Source: Gonocerus acuteangulatus (Eukaryota > Arthropoda > Insecta > Hemiptera > Coreidae). From it: a stretch of DNA of 64,000 nucleotides. The DNA is taken from contig OX328124.1 of the NCBI GenBank assembly GCA_946811695.1, positions 86,332,030-86,396,029 on the forward strand. Reading direction: 5' to 3'. The position numbers were made by a program, and so were the translations under genes. Below are positions 55,152-64,000 of this stretch, in pieces. Under the pieces are notes generated by a model that saw nothing but the letters and a program-made list of their open reading frames with translations, searched no databases and was not told where the DNA came from. Within the stretch, counting starts at the first letter, position 1. Each line of letters begins with the position of its first letter.

Positions 55152-55190
55152 GGAACCGCGCTAAGATGACGCAGTTCCTGCGAGTCGGAC
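53632..55190 (+). mobile_element. Fam-A, longest copy, with (AT)n and a nested SINE
   Basis: Starts TTAGCGCGGTTCCTCCCTCC with a hairpin (GGTTCCTCCCT / AGGGAGGAACC). Next come GGAAGTGCCGACTAGAAAAT and AACGGTGGTTCAAATTTG, then (AT)n (53768-53856, interrupted near 53786-53806). Further on are GGTCCGATTTTGATGAAATT, GTTCGTTAACCAGCAAAATT and TTACGTTTGGAGTTAAGGAA. It ends GGAACCGCGCTAAGATGACG, CAGTTCCTGCGAGTCGGAC at 55190. The two extremes share GCGCGGTTCC in inverted form. A hairpin followed by GCGCTAA at one end recalls Helitron 3' ends (CTRR), while the inverted match recalls a TIR element. I do not decide between them. No protein coding. Confidence 0.8.
54936..55151 (+). mobile_element. tRNA-derived SINE with 50-base poly(A), inserted in Fam-A
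   Basis: GGGTCTCCCGTGGTCTAATG, TTCATAAGCGGGAGATGGTG, B box GGTTCGATTCC, body AATTTTATCATCCCACGGCT, CTGGATGTCGGCGCTAATGA, GATGTGCCGT and about 50 A (55100-55149). Flanked by GGAACCG (54929-54935 and 55152-55158). The paralogous Fam-A site at 28243 has a single GGAACCG without the SINE, so it is a real insertion. Confidence 0.88.
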
Positions 55191-55835
55191 TTTTTTTTAT
55201 TTAATAAGAAAGGTGTGAAAAGGAGTGCCACACCACCATTTTTTATATGGTATGATGTGGAAGTAATATTTTTGTGGGGCTGAATAAATAAGTGGACTGT
55301 ATGAATAATGAGTTGATAATTTACATTTATTGAGTACAAGATGATGAGTGGGGGGAAAATTGCCAAAATCAGAAACAAATATTGGTTAGTGGATTAATGA
55401 AATTTTGAAGGTTGTGGGACTGATGAGGTTGAAACAATGGTGAGTTGACGAAGTGGTGATATGATGTTGGGCTGCTGGAGATCCGTGGAATTAGGTATAT
55501 TAAATAGGTACCTGGTGACTGGTGCCTGGTGAAATTAAAGTATGGTACTTCCAAGATGAGTACTGCATTTCTCCCTGTGGCTTCATTTTCGGTCAATTGA
55601 TGTCTTCTTCACCTCCATGCCCCGGTGGTTTGAGGTGGCTACTCGGCCATGGTATACATAGTAAGCCGGTGAAAGAGTACAAAAAGACTTTACATGCTGT
55701 CTGCAAGCAGGGTGGACTTCGTCTGTCCCGACTTGACCGGGGTTAGTTCGCCCCGGTGAGGTAGAGTTGAAAACAAGAACAGCATGTTTAGGGTGGCAAC
55801 CCTAAACAAAAGGATTGCTCAAAACCAGGTTAATA
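55191..55835. other. Non-coding interval
   Basis: Includes the short palindrome TGTTTAGGGTGGCAACCCTA (55787 onward). ORFs of 74-75 codons have no recognised features. Confidence 0.5.
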
Positions 55836-57411
55836 TAATTAAATACTAATTATACCAATCGCGTACGAGGATAATGATAAAGCGAATCTACTGGCTCAAC
55901 ACTTTATTAAAATACATTTCCAAAATATAGGGCTAGGTACAAGGAATCACACAAACAGAATTAATAAATTTTCGGACAAATACATAAATGACAATTGTGA
56001 TACAGCTATCACCCCCATCAATGAATTAACTAACATCTATGAAGTAAGAAAAATCATAAAATCCTTGAAAAAGAAATCCCCCGGCAAAGATAATATACCC
56101 GTGGTATTCATAAAACAATTACCCCATAAAGCAATAGTGGAACTAGTTAATATAATTAATAAAGTCCTGCAACTTAAATACTTCCCTAACTCTTGGAAAG
56201 ACTCTAAAATAATTCCCATAGCAAAACCTGGCAAAGATAATAAATTAGTTCAAAATTATCGGCCCATAAGTTTATTAAATATACTAAGCAAAATTACAGA
56301 AAAAATAATATTAAAAAGATTAGACAAGTTCATCTTAAGAAACAACATATTAAGAAATGACCAATTTGGATTCCGAAGTAAACACTCGACGACAGCTCAA
56401 TTATGCCGACTAGTAGATCACATAACTGGAGAATTTAACAATAAAAAACACACTGGTCTGATAACAATAGATGCTGAAAAAGCATTTGATACAGTTTGGC
56501 ATCAAGGCCTAATATTTAAACTAAATCAATATAGGTTTCCAACTCATTTAATTCTTCTAATTCACTCCTTCATCACTGGTAGATCTTTTACAGTTCAGAT
56601 AAATAACACCGAATCTTTAGCTAAATTCCCCGCGGCTGGATTACCTCAAGGTTCAGTACTCTCACCGATACTCTATAATATCTATATAAATGATCTGCCC
56701 AACACCAAGAATGTACATACCTATCTATATGCCGATGACGTAGCTTTCTCTTCATCCTCTTACAGGATAGACACAATAAGAAACAGGCTTACAGAGGCTC
56801 TCACCAAAATCTCAAGGCACTATTCGAAGTGGAAAATAAAAATTAATTTAGACAAAACTGAATTCATAATTTTTACTAAGAGACGGCCGCGTGATTGTTC
56901 ACCCATTAGAATGCGGAACGGTACTGAACTATCATGCAGAGATAGTGTAAAGTATTTAGGATTACATCTGGATAGAGGATTAACATTCACCGATCATGTA
57001 AACAATACTTGTAACAAAGCAATAAAGGCAATGTTTACTATGTATCCCTACTTCAATAGACAATCCAAAACTCTAATTTACAAGCTATGCATTCGGCCAA
57101 TACTCACCTATGCTTGTCCAGTCTGGAGCTACACTTCAAATTCTAATTATAGTAAAATTCAAATAATTCAAAATAAATGCCTCCGAATAATAACTAACCA
57201 ACCGATTTATACAAAAATTAATAAACTTCATTCGCTCGCTAATATTATAAGCTTAAAAACCTTTATTCGTAACCTGGCCAAAAAGTTCTTTTTTTACAGA
57301 TGCAAATTAAATAAAAATCATTTAATTAAGAATTTAGGAAATTATAATAAAAATTCATTAAAAAGATATGTCCATAAAAGGCCGAAACACATATTCTTAA
57401 AATATTTATAA
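55836..57411 (+). CDS. Jockey-clade non-LTR retrotransposon reverse transcriptase (5'-truncated ORF2)
   Basis: Open for about 525 codons after an upstream stop near 55830, with no authentic start; similarity begins before the first methionine (AYEDNDKANLLAQHFIKIH). RT blocks are all intact: KSPGKDNIPVVFIKQLP, QNYRPISLLNILSKITE, NDQFGFRSKHSTTAQL, block A TIDAEKAFDTVWHQGL (near 56480), block B AAGLPQGSVLSPILYNIYIN, block C YLYADDVAF (YADD at 56728-56739), block D KWKIKINLDKTEF, block E VKYLGLHLDRGLTF, and RPILTYACPVWSYTS in the thumb. The apurinic endonuclease and ORF1 that would lie upstream are missing, and there is no RNase H, as usual for jockey itself. The frame is undamaged, so this is a relatively young 5'-truncated copy. 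Confidence 0.93.
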
Positions 57412-57712
57412 GTTGTAATCAGTAAGTTACCTGTGTATCATATTTCATTTTATTTTGTTTTGTATGTAACATATTTTTTACATCTAGCAGCATATTTTTT
57501 TTTTCTTTATGTATTGTACTATTGTTAACACTTGTTATGGTGTGATTCTTTTATTAATTATGAATAGGTTTTATTTCATTTGTTTTTTTCCTATATTGCA
57601 AAATTGTGTCCTAAATATTGTAACAACTTAGATTAATCGCTTAAAGTGTATCTGGTATCGGGAACAGATAGTAATATTCTTTTAAATAAATAAATAAATT
57701 TGGAAAAAAAAA
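57412..57712 (+). mobile_element. 3' untranslated region and AAAT-rich tail of the jockey copy
   Basis: Follows the stop with T-rich sequence, then CTGGTATCGGGAACAGATAG, (AAAT)n from about 57684 and a short A-run to 57712. The simple tail marks the LINE 3' end. Confidence 0.7.
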
Positions 57713-57794
57713 ACAACTAATTATACCACCATAAAATAGACAAAAGTTCCTATAAGAAAACTGTGATTTAGTTCACTAAACCCATTGATAGAAG

Positions 57795-58380
57795 ATACTT
57801 TCTGGACGATTAATTCCGTTAAAAAGGGATATAATGTTATATCTCAATCATTTTCTCAAAACAAATATACGTAGTTACATCAAGGCGACTCCAGAAATTG
57901 TTTAAAATCATTATGAATCAAATATTTTAAATGTCGATTCTAAAAAGTGTTGGAATAACATGAAAAAATTTAAAAACTATCAGAATTTTACTAATGCACA
58001 CTAGGGTGGGCCTTAGCTATACAGATTAAAGTCAAAATTTTGCAGCTCCCACCCCCCAATTCTGTTCCAATTAACAAAAAAACTAGCTTTGCAAAATTTT
58101 AGCACAATCGGACAACTGCTAGGCGACCCTCAAACTTTGAAATTGAAACATAGTTTACGCAACGATTAATTCCGTTAAAAAATGGATATACTGTTCTAAA
58201 TCCGTTTCTTATTGCAATTTATGTAGATACATCCAGGCTACCCAAGAAATTGTTTAGAACCATTCTCAATCATATATCTCACAATTTAATTCTAAAAATT
58301 GCAGGGATAACATGAAAAAATTAAAAAAAATATTAGGTTTTTAATAATGCACACAACTTGTATAAGACAACTGTATTTTT
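57795..58380. repeat. Diverged direct duplication, offset about 355 bp
   Basis: CGATTAATTCCGTTAAAAA occurs at 57808 and 58163. The following 200 bases align (GAAATTGTTTA, AACATGAAAAAATT, AATGCACAC) with many differences. Confidence 0.75.
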
Positions 58381-58505
58381 ATTTAAAACAAGGCATTTCT
58401 ATAGAAACAAGGCATAATGTAAACAATAAAAATATACAAATATTGAATATCATGTTTTTCTAAGGGAGGATTTAGTAGCAGTCGAATTGAAAAATAAGGA
58501 CCACC

Positions 58506-58508
<3 letters not shown>
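58007..58508. mobile_element. Small element with short TIRs (TAGGGTGG(G/T)CCTTA)
   Basis: Left CTAGGGTGGGCCTTAGC at about 58006 and right AATAAGGACCACCCTAAT ending about 58509 are inverted counterparts (14 bases, one mismatch). No coding region. The 58163 duplication copy lies inside. Superfamily not recognised. Confidence 0.5.
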
Positions 58509-58580
<72 letters not shown>

Positions 58581-58690
58581 TTTAGTGGGGGTAATTTCAG
58601 CATCTATTGGGAAGCATAGATGAAACTTTTAAGAAATGTTTCAAAAATTCATTCATGAGTGGAACCTCAACAGCTACATTCCTTCGGGTA
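58509..58690 (-). mobile_element. Fam-B 5' portion with long (AT)n, minus strand
   Basis: (AT)n at 58509-58577, then the reverse complement of the Fam-B start: TTTAGTGGGGGTAATTTC, CATTCATGAGTGGAACCTCA, ACAGCTACATTCCTTCGGG. Confidence 0.8.
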
Positions 58691-59229
58691 GGGTTAAAAT
58701 AATGATTTTACAACATTACGGTGTAAAATTGTAATTTACTACGATACAACTAAGTTATATTTGAATTAAGTGGCTGTAGAATAACAAGGTGTCGCATTGC
58801 CAGGTTTCCTTGAGGTTTGCGGGCCAGACCGACCTTACTCCCCACTGGAAATAATTGAGTTTGATCTGCCTGTTACACCCTCCGTAGCAACAGAGGAGGA
58901 AAACAGAGGTGGAACTATAACCTGTTCCTTGGGATGTTGCAACCATTCCTGTCTCTTTCACTTTCTCCAGTAGATAGGAATAAATTACAGCATTCCTTCT
59001 GGTTCCCTACGGCTTCCTCTACATCTTCCTCAAAACTGGTAGTTTTAATTTCAGGAGAGTGAAATTAGAGCATCTGAGTTAGCAATGCACAGAGGTGCAA
59101 AATCACAATCTAGCTGGACAAAAACGTTCCTCCTCATATTGTTTGATACTTGTCATTCTGATAAATGCTTTTTTATAGGATGATTCAAGCATAAAAAGAT
59201 AGTGATATCAGGAATAATGTAGTCCTAAC
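58691..59229. other. Non-coding interval
   Basis: No gene recognised. Confidence 0.5.
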
Positions 59230-59230
59230 G

Positions 59231-59399
59231 AAAATATGGCATTGCTGTTAGGCGAAGAATATTACAATGAACACGAAGTCAACACAAAAATATGCCATTG
59301 CTGTTAGACGAAGAATATTACAATGAACACGAAGTCAACTCAAAAATATGGCATTGCTGTTAGACGAAGAATATTACAATGAACACGAAGTCAACACAA
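59231..59399. repeat. 56-bp tandem repeat, 3 copies
   Basis: Units beginning TATGGCATTGCTGTTAGACG at 59235, 59291 and 59347, with three or four substitutions in total. 56 is not a multiple of three. Confidence 0.95.
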
Positions 59400-59588
59400 A
59401 ATTAAGATAACATTTAAGTAGAATTTTGTACTATATTATTCATACATCTTATAAAATCACTAATTACTTCAACGATTAATTAAAAGGAACATTGAAAATA
59501 AAAAATTACATTATTATGAACATTCTTCTAGATCGTTGTAATTGAAAAATTCCGTAATCTGTTAATGCGTGTACCCCATGAAATGAGG
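59400..59588. other. Short non-coding interval
   Basis: Nothing recognised. Confidence 0.5.
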
Positions 59589-59589
59589 A

Positions 59590-59830
59590 GGTTATGCATA
59601 ATCCATGGGCGTATATAAAGGGGGGGGCTAAGGGGGTTGCAGCCCCTCCCGAAATTTTCATTTGATGGTAAAAATGTGTCATAAAATCCTTAAAAATAAA
59701 TTAAATAAGATTACTTAGTAAATAAAAAATTGTTTATTTAAGGTGTAATAGCGTTTTAGTTGCCTAAAACTATCCCAAGCTCTAAATTTTTCATATTCCA
59801 TACCTAGGCGAACCTCATGGCTTATGGGCA
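59590..59830 (-). repeat. Fam-E copy, opposite orientation to 41155
   Basis: TGCAGCCCCTCCCGAAATTT, CCTTAAAAATAAATTAAATA and GTGTAATAGCGTTTTAG correspond to the reverse complement of 41240-41400. Confidence 0.7.
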
Positions 59831-61435
59831 CGTCATAGTACAATTCCCCTACGTTCTAAAAGCCAGTATACAGTTTTCGGGCTTCTAAAGAGAAATAGCT
59901 TTTTGGTAACTATTTATTTTAATGAGTATAACTAATAGAATAAATTTCTATATCATTAGTTGCTTTTAAGCAAACATTAAAAAAAACAAAAAAAAACAAA
60001 ACAAAAAAAAAAAAAAAAAACAGCTCGTGTTTACAATGTAGAATGCTTGTAAATATGAATGAATGAAAAAGATACATGGAGGCAGAAAATAAGATAAAAA
60101 TGTACCCAAATTCAAGTTCGATGGAAATTTACAGATAATTATTCGACCACTCTGCTCTTTATGTGCCTGAATCCTAAGAAGTTCGGGACGCTATCCATGG
60201 AATATACCGTTTATCCGGCTTGAATTATTCCTGTACGCATTTCGTACGGAACCTTTCAACACTGATTAGCCTTGGATCTCTTTCACCATCATGCACCAAG
60301 GAAAGGTTGCTTTATCTGTTTGTTTATTATTTTTTCTCGCGTAGTCTCCTAATGAAGAAGGAAAAACCCGACGAATGACGTGAATTCCATGATTGGAACG
60401 TGGGGTCGTTACGTCCTAGTTTTTACCTAATATATTCAACAACCTCAGCAGGGACTACTTTTTTTTCTTAACCTTTAATGTAGGATTCCAAACCGGTGTC
60501 CCCTGTCCATCTTCCAAGGGCCGCCGTATTGGTTCCAATCGTTTTACATCTATCAAGCCGTTGGGTATTCATAGATAATGTTTTTGCGTGAACATTTCAA
60601 GGTCCGCGCACCTTTTCAACGTGATTTCATGTCTTCTGTATTCTTCAATGTATAGCAGGAAATTATCAGCCTCTTTATTTAAAAGTTTTACCGGTAAGTT
60701 GCGAAAACAAATATCGACTATTACGTCTTTCCGTAAAAAAAAAATGGTTTCCCAAAAAGAAATTATAAGGAATTAATAACAAGAGTAAATATATGTCTAA
60801 ATCGTATGCCTTCTGCATTCATACAACTTCGAATTCTATTGGGAAGGCATGCCTCCTTAAAGCTTTTAAATTTAATCTTGAAAAATATTTTGAACGTCTT
60901 GTTTTTGTACTTTTAAAATCATATTTTCCTTGCTAAGAAGTGTTTCCTTGAACAGTTAAGTCCAAACGATTTGTTGTTCATTCGACCCCTCTTCTAATCT
61001 AGTGACTTAAGCAAATGCTCAGGACATCTATCAAGCTGAAACCACGCCCAAAGAAATATCTTCGAGAGTGTGGACAATATTTAAGTAATAAATAGTTGCA
61101 AACGGTACATATTTTGCGTTTCAATAAAGAAATGCGAACTTACAATATAACAATCATCTATATTTCATGCAACACTGACCAACGGTACTGGCTTTCGATT
61201 TCTGATAGCCGAGTGGACTTTTATTCCAACCAGAAGTGCAACATTCATATATCCGTCACAACAGAAAGCCGCTTCGTCGAATCCTTCTAAATATTTATGG
61301 AAAACGTTTTCGTTACCGTCTATCGTCTGCTATGCCCGATGGCGAAAATCGAAGCCGCATTCCTTAGTCAAGTAATTGCTTGTAAACATTTACTGTAAAA
61401 ATAATTTTATTTGTAATTGAGCTATGAACATAATA
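59831..61435. other. Non-coding interval with A-rich tract
   Basis: A-run interrupted by single C at 59980-60020. No gene recognised. Confidence 0.5.
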
Positions 61436-61436
61436 A

Positions 61437-61461
61437 AAGGCTTTATTATTATTATTATTAC
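61437..61461. repeat. (TTA)n microsatellite
   Basis: About six TTA units after AATAAAAGGCT. It could be the tail of a LINE, but no body is recognised. Confidence 0.9.
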
Positions 61462-64000
61462 CTCTACATTTACAAATCGTTGCATGGCTGTGTAGGTCCG
61501 GATGATATTTCCAGGTGTAGCAGCAATGGTAGCAAGACTGGCTTCTTTGAATGCCCTCGTCGCATGAATGTCTAAGGTGATCCGACCCCCCCCCCCTCTA
61601 GTCCTGAGATTACGTTCCTATCTTTCCAAAAAAATAATTTAATAGATTCGCGTTAGTGCTGTGAACAAAGTCGTACTGCCGCTGGGCTCTTACTTGGGCA
61701 TTCACCGTTAACCAATTCGTCAAACCTTTGCTTGTCCATGCTTATTAGTCTAGAGCTGAAGAACTTAAAAAAACTCATGGAGCAATCCACGTGTTTCAAA
61801 GGTAACAAATAATCATTTAAACACAATCCCCAGCGTACTACTAAATAGATACCATGAGTAGTAATACTTACTAAGAGCCCCCGTTGAAGGTTGGATAACA
61901 ATTCGTACATAAGAAGGTAGGGGTTCTAATCTCGCATGTAGCAGGTTGCGTTTTTCATATATGGGATGGTTAAAAAAAAATCCCTATTCTAAGCTTGAGC
62001 ATTAGAATGTATTCACTATTGTGTACCTGAGAATAGTATTATGTATAGTTTTGTAAAAAATAAGCCATAAATCTTTATATAAATACTTCCATTTCCCACG
62101 GACAGTATCTTACAAACAAGAATAAATATTATGCAAATGTTTAATAGTAAACTTATTTTTTTCTTATAGAAGAATTTATTTTTATCTATTCGAACTTGAA
62201 ACTTATATATTGCAACAAATCCATTTTTTTCATTTGTCTAATTCACAAACATTTCTTTACAACTTTAAAAAACACTACTCGTGATAACCCATTTCTTGTA
62301 GGTAGTCCTACGTAATGTTTTATGTAAAAGGTTTTACATTCACTAATAGTTCTGTAAATATGAATATTATCATTAATTTACACTAAATCACATATATTTT
62401 GCTTTTTAAAATTCGTAAAGTAACTAATCAGGGCTTACTTATTTGTTTCAGAGATAAAACTGCATATATACAGCATATACACAACGATTATAAGGTGAGT
62501 TTTATATCCAATACATTTTTTTTTATCAATTTTGGCATGATGAGAGTTGTCTAGAGCAGTTCTGAAGATGGAACACTATTTTTATTATGTATTAATTTAT
62601 GAGCACCATGACTATAGGTGATTAGCTAATAAACACGCACTGATGAATGTTCTTGATGAATAATAATAAAAAGTATTTAAAAAAATTAGCAACTCTGACG
62701 ACAAAATACACAAGTGATTATTTATTTTAATTTTTAACGGTTGTTTATTAATAGGTAAAGAAAAATCATCTGGGCGGGTTAGCTACAATTAATTGGACCA
62801 ATTAAAGTCACTTCTGTAGTAATGTTCTTCAGATTCTTCTTAACTTGTAACTCCAATTTTCTCGGTTTGTTCTAATTGCGGGTTAGTCACTTTTGGGTCT
62901 GAGTCCTTCTATTGTACATAATCCAAACAATAATTAAAGAACAATTGTATTCTATCTGATATGTAATTCTCCCATGAGCAGAAAACATAAATAAGTCAAT
63001 AAATATAAGATACAAACGAGAAATAGATAGGAGAAGAGCCATAAATAGGAGTAGTACTGTCGACTAGTGGTTAGTGTTGATCTTGGCCTTCAGCCAGAGC
63101 CTGGTCAGTGGGAAAGCTATCTTCTTGCAGCCGATCAACCACTTTCTCTTCTATCTTCGACAATTCATTCATAAACACCATTCCATTCATTATCCTTTAT
63201 ATTCGATATCAACAGAATATCGTAAAGAGAACGAAGATCAATTTTCATGTTTATAGAAGTTTCATGTGAGCAACATGTAATTTCTGTGCAAATTTCTATA
63301 GTGCAAACGTTTTTACGGCTTATCTACTTCCGGCTTATTAGCACTGGGCTAACTGCAGTTTGCCACCCAGCAAAATACTAATTCCGGAAGATCCACTGTA
63401 TAAGAACTAACAAGGCGTAATTCAACTAACAATATCTTTCCCTTGTGTCAAAAAGTGCTCCCTGACAGCTCCAACTAAAATTTAGCGACTAATTCTACAA
63501 AGATGCATCTTAAAGACAAAAACAAATTACTGACCCTCAAAGTTAGGCTTCACTCACCATAGATGCATAATTAACCGATTCATTGCATTGTCGTGCACGG
63601 ACTATAGACAAGAAGATGTGAGAAGGGAATGAAGTTTATTCAGATATAATTTGAGGCAGGTGTTTGGGGATTTCCATACATTATGTACTCAGTTACTCTA
63701 AGGTCAACATTTTTTTAAATTATTTCTAGCTGCCTGGCACGTTTTATTATCTTCTAGATGAAATTAAACCATCTATAAAAAAATAAGATTTACATAAAAT
63801 ACATAACACCTAAAGAAAGGCACCACTGCTTCCTTCCTAAAGCCTTATTGTGATATGATTTCGACGTAATGTTTTACAGAGGCTTCATTTTGAATACCAG
63901 TGAAATTAAATGTTCTATATTAATGGTCCTCGTTTACAAATCGAATGCACACTGATGGAAAACCCAATATTTTGTGCTTCCCACCGTCAGTCTTCCATAC
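61462..64000. other. 2.5 kb without recognised gene or element
   Basis: Contains a C-run at about 61586-61596. ORFs of 60-85 codons show no recognised family features. Confidence 0.5.

Noticed and set aside
55787..55810. Palindrome TGTTTAGGGTGGCAACCCTA... as a terminator or binding site
   Set aside because: Single short palindrome with no relation to a gene or element edge that I can see.
61500..61600. Minus-strand reading EASLATIAATPGNIIRTY as a transposase piece
   Set aside because: Only about 30 residues without a catalytic or DNA-binding motif. I could not match it to a family with confidence.

Overview
The window looks like AT-rich invertebrate nuclear DNA, most probably arthropod. The grounds are jockey-type non-LTR retrotransposons, a Penelope-like element, Transib, mariner and PIF/Harbinger relics, tRNA- and 5S-derived SINEs with poly(A) tails, and many long (AT)n tracts. 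The sequence alone does not fix a species. I could not support any host protein-coding gene, functional tRNA gene or rRNA gene. The coding-capable sequence I recognise all belongs to mobile elements, so the window is best read as intergenic DNA or a very large intron.

Layout. 0-6 kb: a ~3 kb DNA element with 34-bp terminal inverted repeats (TIRs) carries a nested LINE RNase H fragment, followed by a tRNA-SINE and a LINE RT fragment. 6-12 kb: a short palindrome made of two hammerhead-like Penelope ends, otherwise quiet. 12-17 kb: a Transib-like element with a perfect 5-bp target duplication, a 5S-rRNA-derived SINE, several tRNA-derived SINEs and a foldback MITE with TTA duplications. 18-31 kb: copies of two dispersed families that carry (AT)n tracts (called Fam-A and Fam-B here), a mariner relic, a second TTA MITE and a degraded LINE RT. 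31-37 kb: Penelope material, including a well-preserved 5'-truncated Penelope-like insertion (RT motif C plus GIY-YIG endonuclease) with an inverted long-terminal-repeat fragment and an 11-bp target duplication; then a large foldback with A/T-tract arms. 38-45 kb: a 30-bp x 8 minisatellite, a 91-bp x 13 satellite with no visible divergence, and a LINE 3' fragment. 46-53 kb: a hAT transposase relic between Penelope-like arms, a second Transib-like element, and a PIF/Harbinger deletion derivative that keeps a MADF ORF and the transposase N-terminus in convergent orientation. 53-58 kb: the longest Fam-A copy with a SINE inserted in it, and a jockey-clade RT ORF of about 525 codons. 58-64 kb: minor repeats, otherwise nothing recognised.

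How the parts relate. The non-autonomous elements can be matched to plausible driver families in the same window: Transib TIRs with Transib N-terminal relics, TTA-flanked MITEs with the Harbinger relic, and SINEs with a shared 3' hairpin tail of the kind LINE reverse transcriptases use. Many long (AT)n tracts sit at fixed positions inside Fam-A and Fam-B, so much of the microsatellite content looks transposon-seeded. Fam-A, Fam-B, Fam-D and Fam-E are labels made up for this answer.
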